Assembly: GCF_033042135.1 (NCBI RefSeq)
Contig: NZ_WBXM01000009.1
Location: forward strand, 115,133 to 179,132
Source: Haloechinothrix sp033042135
Lineage (GTDB): Bacteria; Actinomycetota; Actinomycetes; Mycobacteriales; Pseudonocardiaceae
Length of the DNA: 64,000 nt
Reading direction: 5' to 3'
The notes under the pieces were generated by a model. That model ran no database searches and had not been told where the DNA came from. It saw only the letters and a list, made by a program, of their open reading frames with translations. Of this stretch, positions 42,260 to 51,495 are shown piece by piece (positions within the stretch are counted from its first letter, which is position 1; each line of letters starts with the position of its first letter). The translations under genes and the position numbers were made by a program.

Positions 42260-42529
42260 TCAGGCCAACGCGAGGAAGAGCTTCTCCAGCTCGTCCTGGG
42301 TCATGGGTGGATCATCGCCTTGCTCCACGGCTTCCCCGCAATACCTCATGCCCGTAGCAATGATCTTGAAACCGGCCCGGTCCAGAGCGCGGGACACTGC
42401 AGCGAGCTGCGTGAGAACCTCCTTGCAGTCCTCCCCTTCCTCCATCATCGTCACGACACCCGACAGCTGCCCCTGGGCTCGCTTCAACCTGGTCAGGGCG
42501 TCGCGGAACATCTCCGGATCCATGTCCAT
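42260..42529 (-). CDS. CsoR-family repressor, CstR-like (persulfide-sensing)
   Basis: 89 aa all-helical DUF156 protein. Cys 35 (EDCKEV) and Cys 64 (MRYC) are present, while the copper-binding His of CsoR, four residues before the second Cys, is Gly 60. This Cys-Cys without His pattern is that of CstR, which senses persulfides by a disulfide or polysulfide link. The gene is 100 bases upstream of the rhodanese-TauE-dioxygenase operon, and both have the C4/G4-type sites, so it is the likely repressor of the operon and of itself. Confidence 0.88.
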   Translation of the reverse strand: MDMDPEMFRDALTRLKRAQGQLSGVVTMMEEGEDCKEVLTQLAAVSRALDRAGFKIIATGMRYCGEAVEQGDDPPMTQDELEKLFLALA

Positions 42530-42552
42530 GTCATCACCTCACGTACGTCAAC

Positions 42553-42568
42553 ATACCCCCTCCCGTAT
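42553..42568. promoter_or_regulatory. Degenerate CsoR/CstR-type site before the repressor gene
   Basis: ATACCCCCTCCCGTAT has outer arms ATAC/GTAT and the C-rich left half, but the right G4 half is degenerate. Placed 24 bases upstream of the repressor start, it suggests autoregulation. Confidence 0.4.
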
Positions 42569-42637
42569 ATATTCCGCCTACCGTCCGGAAACTGGCGTGT
42601 GGCGATGGGGCTTACCGTGTGAGCGTGTTGAATCCTG

Positions 42638-42790
42638 ATCTCACTCGGCCTACCACGCCGGTTGGCCCGCAACAGCACGGTCAAGGCACTCGACGGTGCG
42701 CTCGACCTGCAATGGCACACCGGTCAGCTCCACAGGGCGGCAGCGGCGCGGGGTGACGACCGGCCGGGGTGGAAGTCCAGCAAACCCTCC
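42638..42790 (+). pseudogene. C-terminal fragment of a second Old Yellow Enzyme gene
   Basis: The frame reads ISLGLPRRLARNSTVKALDG then ALDLQWHTGQLHRAAAARGD, matching the OYE at 21776-23062 near its end (ISLGLPSRLAGNSTVKALDG). A TGA lies three codons upstream, so only the end survives. The DNA is also clearly related. It is a decayed paralog or the end of a truncated copy. Confidence 0.8.
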
Positions 42791-43045
42791 TGCGGCGAAC
42801 CCGGGGATCTCGCCGATGGCCGCGCCACTCGCTGATCCGGCAGGGACACGTAGGTAGTGATATCCGTAGAAACACTCATGCGATCGCCGCATCCCGCCGC
42901 CATCCTTGTGTCAAAGCTGAAGGGCGGTCTCCCGATAGGCGCCGCCAGCAGTTACCATATCGTCCGCTCGTGCCGGGCGAGCCTCCTTGACCGCTCGGCA
43001 CGAGCGGGGTCCACCGCTGCCGATGCGGCACCCGAGGTGAGCGAC
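42791..43045. other. Short region between the OYE fragment and a small ORF
   Basis: 255 bases with a continuing but unsupported plus-strand frame upstream of 43046; nothing convincing is seen. Confidence 0.4.
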
Positions 43046-43261
43046 ATGACGAACCCACGCGATCTCCCGGTGTCCACCACGGACCTCGACCGCTTGATCA
43101 GGCGCGCGTTGCTGGATCTCCGAAATGCGCGCCGCGACTGGGATTGGTACCGAGCAAGCCGGGCGGAACGGCGAATGAACTCCCTGCTCGACCACCGCTC
43201 GGCCAGGACATCGGATACAGGATGCACCGCCGGGCATGCGCGCGCCAGCGCAGGCGTATAG
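43046..43261 (+). CDS. Small helical hypothetical protein
   Basis: 71 aa from the ATG at 43046, with GAGGTGAG 4 bases upstream. The core (LDRLIRRALLDLRNARRDWD and YRASRAERRMNSLLDHR) is a charged amphipathic helical stretch, as in small actinobacterial proteins of unknown function. The end is Thr/Ala/His-rich. It precedes the alpha/beta hydrolase gene by 142 bases. Confidence 0.5.
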   Translation: MTNPRDLPVSTTDLDRLIRRALLDLRNARRDWDWYRASRAERRMNSLLDHRSARTSDTGCTAGHARASAGV

Positions 43262-43403
43262 GACCACAGTAGGTAGCTTCCTGGGTAGTTTCCCTGATGT
43301 GGCACCGATCGCCCTGCGCCATGCTCGAACCAACACGTCACTCGCGAGGATGTCCACGCCTGCGGATGCGTGGGTGCCGAGAGCCCGGCAGTGAGAGGCC
43401 GTC

Positions 43404-44252
43404 ATGACGAACGCACAGCACAGCCGTCCCACCGTGACGTGGCACCAGGCTACGGTCGCCGGGGCTGCCACGTCCTTCGCCGAGATCGGCAGCGGGAAGC
43501 CCGTCGTGTTCCTGCATGGCTGGGGTGTCAGCAGCCACGCGTACGCGAACGCATTGCGTCAGCTGGCCGCCACCGGCCTGCACGTCTACGCCCCGTGCCT
43601 GCCCGGATTCGGCGGGACCGTCCCGTTGCGTAACGAGGATGTCAGCATCGCAGGCTATGCGCGGTGGGTCCGCCAGTTCTGCCACGCTGCCGGCGTAGCC
43701 GAGCCACCGATCGTCGTGGGCCACTCCTTCGGCGGCGCTATCGCCATCCGGCTGGCCTACGACACTCCCGACCGGGTTTCCCATCTCGTGCTCATCAACC
43801 CACTTGGCGGTTTCCGGCCAGCGAAGCGTCACGCATCGCACGAGCCGGTTCACGAGCGGTCGCTGTGGGAATGGTGCCGGCATCTGGCAGCGGAGACCTG
43901 TTCCGGTCACCGGCCTGCCACCCTCACCGCGGTGCTGCACAGCGCGCTGCCCGGGCTGCTGCGCAACCCGGTCGCGATCTACCGCACCGGACAGGTGGCC
44001 CGTGCGGTCGACCTGTCCACCGAACTCGCCGCGCTGCGCGACCTCGACGTGGACATCTCGGTGACATGGAGCGACGGCGACTCGCTCCTGCCCGAGTCGA
44101 CGTTCGCGAACCTGCGGCAGGCACTCGGCAATCCACCGTCCATGAGCGTCCCCGGTCCACATGGATGGCTCATCGACGAGCCACACCTGTTCACCCAGGT
44201 TGTCCTGCAGGCGCTCCACCTCGCCCCCACGCCCCAGCGCGCCGCGGCGTGA
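43404..44252 (+). CDS. Alpha/beta hydrolase
   Basis: 282 aa. The oxyanion region FLHGWGVSS is followed by the nucleophile elbow GHSFGG (Ser 108). The acid is probably in TWSDGDSLLP, and the His is in PGPHGWL near the C-terminus. It is a cytoplasmic hydrolase of the epoxide hydrolase/esterase type with no signal peptide; the substrate is unknown. It lies in the insertion between two decayed paralog fragments. Confidence 0.87.
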   Translation: MTNAQHSRPTVTWHQATVAGAATSFAEIGSGKPVVFLHGWGVSSHAYANALRQLAATGLHVYAPCLPGFGGTVPLRNEDVSIAGYARWVRQFCHAAGVAEPPIVVGHSFGGAIAIRLAYDTPDRVSHLVLINPLGGFRPAKRHASHEPVHERSLWEWCRHLAAETCSGHRPATLTAVLHSALPGLLRNPVAIYRTGQVARAVDLSTELAALRDLDVDISVTWSDGDSLLPESTFANLRQALGNPPSMSVPGPHGWLIDEPHLFTQVVLQALHLAPTPQRAAA

Positions 44253-44370
44253 GCCCGAAGACCCGACCAACCCGCTATGTGACAGCAATCACAGCGCGTT
44301 ATGCGTCCGATTCGTAGCTCGTTGTCAAGTTGCGGTGCCCTGCTTGCCGATGCTCCTGGCGAGGTGAGTG

Positions 44371-45387
44371 ATGAGGTCTCTGCAGCGGGTTTGTCTGACC
44401 CTGTTCTCGACTGCCACATTGGCGGTACTGTCCGCGCCGTCTTCGGCAGTACAGGCGGGCATCGATTCTGATAGTGACGTGCTCGATGTCGCCACGGACA
44501 CCATGGTCGACGTTGATCACGTCACCGGTTCCTGGTCCGCTGAACGGATGCGCAGTGCGACTCCGGTGGAGCAGCTGATCTCCCGGGACGGGCACGTGAT
44601 CGGGCTTGCCGACGTGCTCGACGTGGTGCCCGGCGGCGAGCCGGTCTCGGTGCCCGCCACGCCGCGCTCGACAGGCCTGCTCGGTGGAGGCGGCGCCTCG
44701 GGTGAGCCATGGACCGGCGGCGGTAAGGTGAGCTCCACCGTCGGTCGGGTGTTTTTCACCTACGATGGCGAGGACGCCTCGTGCAGCGGCAATGCGGTCA
44801 CCAGTGACAACGGCAGCACCGTGCTGACAGCGGGTCACTGCGTCCGGATGGACGGCCAGTGGCACGACGAATGGGTCTTCGTGCCCGGCTACCAGGACGG
44901 GCAGGCGCCGCACGGTACCTGGCCGGCTGCGGCCCTACTGGCCACCGAGGAATGGGTCGCAGGCGAGGACCTTAACCACGACGTGGGCGCCGCCGTGGTG
45001 GGTGAGCGGGACGGCGGGCGCCTCACCGAGGTCGTCGGCGGCCAGGCCCTCGCGTTCAACCAGGATCGTCGCCAGTTCATGGACGCCTTCGGCTACCCCG
45101 CCGCCGGCACCTACGACGGTGAGCAGCTGATCCACTGCAGCGGGAGAGCCTCCAACGACCTGTTCTTCAGCTCGGCCATGGGACTCGGATGCAATATGAC
45201 CGAGGGGTCCAGCGGTGGGCCGTGGTTCCTCGATTTCGATGAACAGTCAGCGAGCGGGGTGCAGAACTCGGTCAACAGCTTCGGCTACCTGTTCCTGCCC
45301 GGGGTGATGTACGGCCCCTACTTCGGCGAGTCCGCCCACCAGCTCTACCAGGAAGCCACCGCCATCACGGCGGATCCAGCCGAGTGA
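44371..45387 (+). CDS. Secreted trypsin-like serine endopeptidase
   Basis: 338 aa; the ATG at 44371 has GAGGTGA upstream. Signal peptide about 1-29 (LTLFSTATLAVLSAPSSAVQ), then a ~90-residue propeptide-like region. The catalytic triad is His 156 (TVLTAGHCVR), Asp 204 (DLNHDVGAAVV) and Ser 281 (EGSSGGPW). The sequence resembles the actinobacterial secreted peptidases with a V8/glutamyl-endopeptidase-like fold. Confidence 0.9.
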   Translation: MRSLQRVCLTLFSTATLAVLSAPSSAVQAGIDSDSDVLDVATDTMVDVDHVTGSWSAERMRSATPVEQLISRDGHVIGLADVLDVVPGGEPVSVPATPRSTGLLGGGGASGEPWTGGGKVSSTVGRVFFTYDGEDASCSGNAVTSDNGSTVLTAGHCVRMDGQWHDEWVFVPGYQDGQAPHGTWPAAALLATEEWVAGEDLNHDVGAAVVGERDGGRLTEVVGGQALAFNQDRRQFMDAFGYPAAGTYDGEQLIHCSGRASNDLFFSSAMGLGCNMTEGSSGGPWFLDFDEQSASGVQNSVNSFGYLFLPGVMYGPYFGESAHQLYQEATAITADPAE

Positions 45388-45589
45388 GATAGCTACGGCA
45401 GCGGCTGTGATCAGCAGGTAAACGACCAGGACCTACTGCCTTGAGCAGAACCCATCTCCGAGCCGGGTGAGGATCCGGTCCTCGCATGCGATCCCCCAGG
45501 CGGCAAACCAGCGCCGACATCGTCCGAGGAGAGAACACGAAGGCAACTGGAGCCCCGCTGTACAACGACGCACGTCGCCGCCTTCGCCA

Positions 45590-46131
45590 CCTCGGCACAG
45601 GTCACGCCGGGCCTGGCCTCCGCCAGCACCGCATCCACGGCGGTGGTGGCCAGTTCGGCCAGTACCCGCACGTCGGCATCGGGCTGGTCACGTACCAGCG
45701 TGTGCATCACGGGAGCGTGGTAGCGGTGGTGCGCGCCGGGCGAACTCGAGGAACGTCGCGCCCCGGCTCAACGGGCGTGCCACCCAGCTCGAATGCGGGA
45801 TCCCGCCTCGCCGGCCGGTGGCCACCAGCGGTCCCCACGACGAGGGGGCGTTCGCGGCACCCAACAATGCCCCGGCGATCACCGCCGCCACCGAGGACTC
45901 GGTGGCATCCGGGGCGCCAGCGGCGGCCACGGCCGCGTCCACGCCGTCCCGGGTATGCGATGCCGCCCGCTCGACGCAGCGGACCTCCGCGTCGGAGAGC
46001 CGCAGCCGGATCCGCTCCACGAGGTGATCCATGGCGACGACCGCGACGTCTCCGCGTCGCAGCAACGTCCACGCCTGCGGCGGGGTTGAGGCGTGCCCGG
46101 TGAGCTCGTCGAGCGACACCGGTCCGAGCAT
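45590..46131 (-). pseudogene. Frameshifted partial copy of the M24 hydrolase gene
   Basis: On the minus strand the sequence parallels residues ~150-330 of the gene at 23393-24673. It reads DHLVERIRLRLSDAEVRCVE, then GIPHSSWVARPLSRGATFLE; after one inserted base near 45738-45740 (CCGGG for CCGG) the match resumes in another frame (DADVRVLAELATTAVDAVLA). Both ends of the protein are missing. It is a broken paralog in the same relative order and orientation to the OYE fragment at 42638 as in the intact locus. Confidence 0.85.
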
Positions 46132-46144
46132 CTCGACGGTGGAC

Positions 46145-46933
46145 CTACCGCTCGTATGGCTGTCTGGGTTCGGGCACCCCGTCCACCTGCCGCGTGTCGA
46201 GTTCCGGGGTGAAGTTGTTGTGCTCTGTGGCCGATCCGGGAACGAGGGTGCCGGTCACCCGGATCCACTCGTCCTCGTCGAACTGGCGCACCTGGGGGCC
46301 CGCCCGGCCGCCGAGCCGCACGGTGACCGGGGTGGCATCGGCGGCGCAGCAGGCGATCACCATCCGCGCCAGCTGGACCTCCCCCTCCTGGTGCACCACG
46401 AACCCGGTCAGCGCGACCGTCCGCCCGTCGAGCGAGCCGCTGTCGTCCCAGGCCGCCCGGCGCACGAAGTCGACCACCGGCAGCGCCACGACCTCCTCGT
46501 CGGGAAGCGGTTCGAACTCCGCGCTCGCGGCGCGAGAGGAGTCGCTCGACACACTGCGCTCACCGCTGCGCTGCACCGAATCCGCGCCCAGTGCGGGTGG
46601 GGCGATCAGGAACACCGCCAGCACCGGGGCGAGCAGCATCCACGAGACCGGTGTCGAGTGGGAGTGACCGCCGCCGTCGTCGCTCCCGCAGGCCGGTTCC
46701 GCGACGCCATCCGGCTGCGGAACCTCCTGGTTTCGGTCGCGGGTCGCGGCCATGTTCCTGCGGATATCCCGCCAGATCGCGATCGCGCCGAGCCCGGCGA
46801 CGACCACTGCGCCCCCGATGAGCCAGGCCAGGTGGGTGGGTTTGACGTACCGAAGGTAGTCACCGGTGATCACGAGTTTGAGTATCGTCGCGCCGAGCAG
46901 TACCAGCAGCACGTTCTGTGTCTCTCGCCGCAT
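46145..46933 (-). CDS. TIGR03943-type membrane protein (DUF1980)
   Basis: 262 aa from the ATG at 46933, which overlaps the permease stop (TGATG). Two or three membrane segments lie near the N-terminus (VLLVLLGATILKLVITGDYL and HLAWLIGGAVVVAGLGAIAI). An outer OB-like domain includes GFVVHQEGEVQLARMVIACC and VTGTLVPG. This family (YcgQ-like) is encoded next to a DUF318 permease; the function of the pair is not settled. The long open frame upstream lies inside the permease gene and is rejected. Confidence 0.85.
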   Translation of the reverse strand: MRRETQNVLLVLLGATILKLVITGDYLRYVKPTHLAWLIGGAVVVAGLGAIAIWRDIRRNMAATRDRNQEVPQPDGVAEPACGSDDGGGHSHSTPVSWMLLAPVLAVFLIAPPALGADSVQRSGERSVSSDSSRAASAEFEPLPDEEVVALPVVDFVRRAAWDDSGSLDGRTVALTGFVVHQEGEVQLARMVIACCAADATPVTVRLGGRAGPQVRQFDEDEWIRVTGTLVPGSATEHNNFTPELDTRQVDGVPEPRQPYER

Positions 46934-47961
46934 CACCGACCACCCCCACCGAGCACCAGGAGCGCCGCGGCGAGCCCGCAGGCTACCGCGACCACGAACG
47001 CCACGGGCACGAACCGCACCGCGAAGGAACGTCCGAACGTCCCCGAGTAGAGCATGATCAGCTTCGCGTCCACCACCGGACCGACCACCAGGAACACCAG
47101 CTTCGCAGGCAGCGGCACCCCCGGCAGCGAGGCGACGACGAAGGCGTCGGCCTCGCTGCACAGCGCCAGCACCACCGCCAGCAGCGCCATGACGACCACA
47201 GCGAGCAGCAACTGCTCGCTCAACGTGCCGTACCACTCGGCGGGGATGAGCACGTTCATCGCCGCCGCGACCCCGGCCCCGAGCACCAGGAAGCCGCCCG
47301 CATCCACGAGATCACCACGGGCGGTCTCGGTGAACGTGCGCCAGCGATTGCCCGGCTGCACGCCTGCCACCCGGCGCCGCGCCCGCTCGATGATCCACTC
47401 CGTCTTGCCCCAGCGTGCCCATAGCCATCCCAGCACCATCGCGGTGGCCAGCGAGCCGAGGAAACGGGCGAGCACCATGCCCGGCTCGCCGGGGAACGCG
47501 ACGGCGGTGGCCACCAGCACCACCGGGTTCACCGCGGGCGCGGCGTTCATGAAGGTCAGCGCGACAGAGGCGGGCACCCCCTGCCCGATCAGCCTGCGCG
47601 CCACGGGTACCGAGGCGCACTCGCAGGTCGGCAGGCCGACTCCGGCGAGGCCCGCGACTCCGACCGCGCGGTTCTCGCCGCTCGGCAGCACCCGCCGCAG
47701 CACGTGTGCGGGCAGGAAAGCGGTGATCGCCCCGCTGAGCAGCACCCCGAGAACCAGGAACGGCAGCGCCTGGATGCAGATGGCCACGAACACCGTCGCC
47801 GCGGTACGCAGTGCAGGCACGTCCAGCACCTGCTGCACCGCGGATTGGCCCAGCATGACCAGCACGAGCAGCACACACAACACGTCGGTGGAGGTGACGC
47901 GCGTGCGGCGACGCGCGCGAGGGGGGCCGTCGTCAGTGTCGGGCGTGACGGTCACGGTCAC
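46933..47961 (-). CDS. DUF318/UPF0718-type permease
   Basis: 342 aa from a GTG, with eight or so hydrophobic segments. The conserved Cys motif GLPTCECASVPVARRLIGQG is the family hallmark, along with FMNAAPAVNPVVL. It pairs with the following DUF1980 protein in a coupled two-gene unit. The substrate is unknown; metal or redox functions are suspected for relatives. Confidence 0.87.
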   Translation of the reverse strand: MTVTVTPDTDDGPPRARRRTRVTSTDVLCVLLVLVMLGQSAVQQVLDVPALRTAATVFVAICIQALPFLVLGVLLSGAITAFLPAHVLRRVLPSGENRAVGVAGLAGVGLPTCECASVPVARRLIGQGVPASVALTFMNAAPAVNPVVLVATAVAFPGEPGMVLARFLGSLATAMVLGWLWARWGKTEWIIERARRRVAGVQPGNRWRTFTETARGDLVDAGGFLVLGAGVAAAMNVLIPAEWYGTLSEQLLLAVVVMALLAVVLALCSEADAFVVASLPGVPLPAKLVFLVVGPVVDAKLIMLYSGTFGRSFAVRFVPVAFVVAVACGLAAALLVLGGGGR

Positions 47962-48048
47962 AAATCATGCCAGCGACCGGTGAGGTGCCGGTGAACGGCA
48001 CCGGCTACGGCGGGTCGCGGCGGCGGTGACAACGCCCAAGCATCGCGG

Positions 48049-48765
48049 TCAGCCGCTGCGCTGGCCGACCCTGTTCGTGCCGTTGTGCTTGCCACGTCGT
48101 GCGCGTCGCCACTGCTGGAAGCGCTGGAACCATTCCTGGAACTTCTTGCGGCACCAGTGATGCGCGTCCTTGGCCCAGTCGTACTCGCTGGCCAGCAACG
48201 CGAGCCCGGCGAGCACGGTCAGCGTGCCGGGTCCCGGCACGAACGGCGAGGCGAAAATCACACCGATGAGGATGAGCAGCACGCCTGCCAAGGTCATGAC
48301 CGCGCGCTTGCCGTGCCCGGCGAGCGACCGGCGCTCACGTGGGATGACCAGCGACTCGGGCTGCTCGAAACCGTGGAGCCCTTCCTCGGGAGCGGGCCGG
48401 GCATCCTTGACCCGGTCGGAGAGCTCGGCGAGGAACGTGCTCACCGCCCGCGCTTTCGTGTGCGAGGGCACCGGGAGCTGAACCTTGGTCCATCCCACAT
48501 CGGTAGCCACCGCGAGCACCGGACCACCGCGCTGCCCGCGCTTGATCCCCCAGGCACTCACGTCTTCCCAGGACACGGACAGCTGCTCCTCCCTGCCGTG
48601 AATCCAGCAGAAGGCCAGCCGTTCCCGCGTGATGTAGGCGAAGCCGTGCTTGCCGTCCGGCATACGCCGTGCGCGTACCCAGCACACCACCTCGTCGCCA
48701 TCGGGCAGACACGAGCGAACATGACCGTGGATGTGCTGCTCTCGGAGCTGGGCGACCCGGTGCAT
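48049..48765 (-). CDS. TIGR02611-type PGPGW membrane protein
   Basis: About 238 aa. The N-terminal ~130 residues look soluble (VVCWVRARRMPDGKHGFAYI, a PH-like region). Two hydrophobic helices follow with the family signature FVPGPGTLTVLAGLALLASE YDWAK, then a very basic tail (RRARRGKHNG). The function is unknown in general. The start is uncertain: ATG 48765 has GAGG upstream; an in-frame GTG at 48798 is possible. Confidence 0.75.
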   Translation of the reverse strand: MHRVAQLREQHIHGHVRSCLPDGDEVVCWVRARRMPDGKHGFAYITRERLAFCWIHGREEQLSVSWEDVSAWGIKRGQRGGPVLAVATDVGWTKVQLPVPSHTKARAVSTFLAELSDRVKDARPAPEEGLHGFEQPESLVIPRERRSLAGHGKRAVMTLAGVLLILIGVIFASPFVPGPGTLTVLAGLALLASEYDWAKDAHHWCRKKFQEWFQRFQQWRRARRGKHNGTNRVGQRSG

Positions 48766-49044
48766 GAACCTCACAGTCCCCAGTAAAACACCCGCCACCG
48801 ATAGCCCGACTCCCCACTACCCCTGCGCATGGTAGTTGATCAGCGCGCACGCTTACGGCCAGGCTCGCCGAGCACGGACCGGTCCCGCTCCACGCCGTCG
48901 CGGAAGGCTCCGACGCGATCCGGGGACCACCCCGAGTCGGCCGGCCCGTCACCACCCGTTCAACAGGCTCCTGGTGGGCAGGCGGACCGGGTCGGTTGAC
49001 GTCGCTGACCGCGGCCCCGGTCCTGCCTGCCCTCGACAGGACCT

Positions 49045-49950
49045 TCATCCGGAGCGCGGCGCGGTAGACCGCACCACCCGGGCCTGTCGCCTGCGCCCGT
49101 AGAACACCACCGCCACCGCGGTGACGTACATCAGCAGCCCGTACACGGCCGACGGCACCGCCATCTCCTCCGAGCCGATGACGTTGACGGCGATCAGGAT
49201 GCCGAGCGTCGCGTTCTTGATACCCAGCTCGATCCCGCAGGCCAGCCGGCTGCCGAAAGGCAGCCCGACCAGCCACAGCATGGCCATGCCGACCCCGATC
49301 CCGACGATGTTGAGCAGCACGGTAGCCGGTCCCGCGTCGGCGAGCATGGTGACCACCTCCCCGCCGAGCGAGACCGCGATCGCCACGATCAACGCGGCGA
49401 GCACCAACCCACCGAACAGCGAGACCGCCCGCTCGAGCGCGACAGCGCGTTGTGGCCAGCGCGCCCGGATCGCCATCCCGATCAGCACCGGCAGCAGCAC
49501 GATCGCGAGCAGCAGGCCGATCGTGCGCAGCACCGGCACCTCCACCGGCACGTCCGAGGCGGTTGGCTGCCACCGCAACGCGAGATTGGCCGCGACCGGC
49601 AACGTGATGATCGTGACGAGGCTGGCGATCACCGTCAGCACGATCGACAGCGCCACGTTCGACCGCGCCAGGTAGGCCACCAGGTTCGAGGTGGTGCCTC
49701 CGGGGCAGGCCGCGATGATCACCAGACCCACGGCGATCGCGGGCGGCAGCGACAGCGCGGCGGCGACGGCGAACCCGAGCGCGGGCATCACCACGATCTG
49801 GCCGAGGGAACCCACGAGCGCACCGCGCGGGTCCTTGCCCTCGCGGGCGAAGTCACGGGGCGTCAGCGTCAGCCCGATGCCGATCATGATGACGAACAGC
49901 GCGATCGGCAGGCCGAGCTCGACGAGCGGGTTCTGATCCACGGGACGCAC
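49045..49950 (-). CDS. BASS-family (bile acid:sodium symporter-like) transporter
   Basis: 301 aa with about nine to ten hydrophobic segments. The signature G-G-T-x-S-N (ACPGGTTSNLVAYLARSNVA) and the second GIELGIKNATLGI repeat are characteristic. It likely moves an organic anion with Na+; the substrate is unknown. The start is GTG at 49950 or 49941. It lies downstream of and in the same direction as the SSS transporter gene, with 53 bases between. Confidence 0.87.
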   Translation of the reverse strand: MRPVDQNPLVELGLPIALFVIMIGIGLTLTPRDFAREGKDPRGALVGSLGQIVVMPALGFAVAAALSLPPAIAVGLVIIAACPGGTTSNLVAYLARSNVALSIVLTVIASLVTIITLPVAANLALRWQPTASDVPVEVPVLRTIGLLLAIVLLPVLIGMAIRARWPQRAVALERAVSLFGGLVLAALIVAIAVSLGGEVVTMLADAGPATVLLNIVGIGVGMAMLWLVGLPFGSRLACGIELGIKNATLGILIAVNVIGSEEMAVPSAVYGLLMYVTAVAVVFYGRRRQARVVRSTAPRSG

Positions 49951-50003
49951 CCTAACCCATCAGGGTGAGCGCACGCGCCCGTCGAATCCGCGCAGCCCGC
50001 CCG

Positions 50004-51413
50004 CTACACGTCGAACACCCGTAGCTGTTCCGCGCTCGGTTTCCTGGTGACCAGGCTCAACCCGATCATCACAATCAGGCCAGCGGCGAGCGCCGGAACC
50101 ATCGGCGGCAGGCCGAACGGCTCGCCGAGCACGTACCACAGCAGGGCCGTACCGCCGCCGACCACGATGGTGGCCACCCCAGCGGCCGGGGTCGCGCCAC
50201 GCCACAGGAAACCGGCGTACAGCGGGATCAGCAGGCCGGCGCTGTAGATGGTGTAGGCGAACACGATCGCGGTGACGATGTCCGGCATGAGCACCGCCAG
50301 GGTGAAGCTGAGCAGCGCAAAGGCGACCACGGCCGCCTGGCCGACCCGCCGCAGCTCCACCGTGCCCGCCTGCCGGGGCACCAACTGCCGGTACAGGTCA
50401 CGCGCCACGTTGACGCTGGCGGACAGCAGCATCGAGTTGGTCGTGGTCACGATCGCGGCGATCACCGTGGCCAGCAGGATCCCGCCGAGCAGCGGGTGCA
50501 ACAGCTCGGTGACCACCTGGGCGAACACGTCATCCGGCACCACGTCCGGGCCGAGCACGGCCCGCCCGCCGTAGCCGAGCAGCGCCACCATGCCGTAGCC
50601 GAACAGCGCCGCCGGGATCAGCAGCGCCATCGCTCGGAACGCCACCGTGTCGTCGCGCGCCGAGAAGATGCGGGAGAAGATCAGCGACTGCGACACGGCC
50701 GTGGTACCGAGCGCGGCCAGCGCAAGATTGAACGCGCCGAGCCCACCGGCCACCGAGAAGGGCTCGAAGTACCCGTCCGGCAGCGCCGCGAACACCGGGC
50801 CAGGGCCACCCTGGCTGCCGAACAGCGCGATCACCCCGGCGAGCAGCCCGATGAAGATCACCAGCGCCTGTAGGCTGTCGGTGACCGCCACACCCTTCAT
50901 CCCGCCGAACAGCGAGATCACCGCGAAGGAGACGATGCCGATCACCATCGCTGCGAGCCGGTCTATATCGGTGAAGGTGGTCAGGATGCCCGCGATGGCG
51001 ATGATCTGCACCGTCACGATCGCGATGTCACCAAGGATGATCAGCGCGGCGCTGACGTACCGGGCAGGCGGGCCGTACCGGATCGCCAGCAGGTCGGGAA
51101 CGGTGAACTGTGCCAGCCGCCTGCACCGACGTGCCATCACCACGGTGGCCAGCGCGACACCCGCGATCGCGCCGATCGCGCTGAACCACCAGTCGACCCC
51201 CATCTCGTAGAAGCTGCCGGTCCAGCCGACCACGGTCGCACCGCCGATGTAGCTGGCGGCGAGGCTGCCGATCAGCACGGGCAGCCCGAGTCGCCGCCCG
51301 GCCAGCGCGAAATCCTCCACACCACGCACCTGCCGGACGAAGTACACCCCGACCGCCAGGATCACCACGAGATAAGCGAGCACGAGCACGCTGAACAACG
51401 CCCCCACCCCCAT
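50004..51413 (-). CDS. Sodium:solute symporter (SSS family)
   Basis: About 469 aa with about 13 hydrophobic segments. LAASYIGGATVVGWTGSFYE (helix 1-2 region) and FGGMKGVAVTDSLQALVIFI are SSS hallmarks, and TVIAAIVTTTNSMLLSASVN lies late. It uses Na+ to import a small solute. Position next to a PucR-type regulator and purine genes suggests a purine-related or ureide substrate, but that is inference only. The start was chosen at ATG 51413; GTG 51416 and TTG 51452 are alternatives. Confidence 0.88.
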   Translation of the reverse strand: MGVGALFSVLVLAYLVVILAVGVYFVRQVRGVEDFALAGRRLGLPVLIGSLAASYIGGATVVGWTGSFYEMGVDWWFSAIGAIAGVALATVVMARRCRRLAQFTVPDLLAIRYGPPARYVSAALIILGDIAIVTVQIIAIAGILTTFTDIDRLAAMVIGIVSFAVISLFGGMKGVAVTDSLQALVIFIGLLAGVIALFGSQGGPGPVFAALPDGYFEPFSVAGGLGAFNLALAALGTTAVSQSLIFSRIFSARDDTVAFRAMALLIPAALFGYGMVALLGYGGRAVLGPDVVPDDVFAQVVTELLHPLLGGILLATVIAAIVTTTNSMLLSASVNVARDLYRQLVPRQAGTVELRRVGQAAVVAFALLSFTLAVLMPDIVTAIVFAYTIYSAGLLIPLYAGFLWRGATPAAGVATIVVGGGTALLWYVLGEPFGLPPMVPALAAGLIVMIGLSLVTRKPSAEQLRVFDV

Positions 51414-51495
51414 CACCGGAACGGTTACCTCCGCAGGCGCACCGGCAGGCAACGTAGACCCGCGGCCCGCTGTGTCGCAACCGGACGATGGTCGG

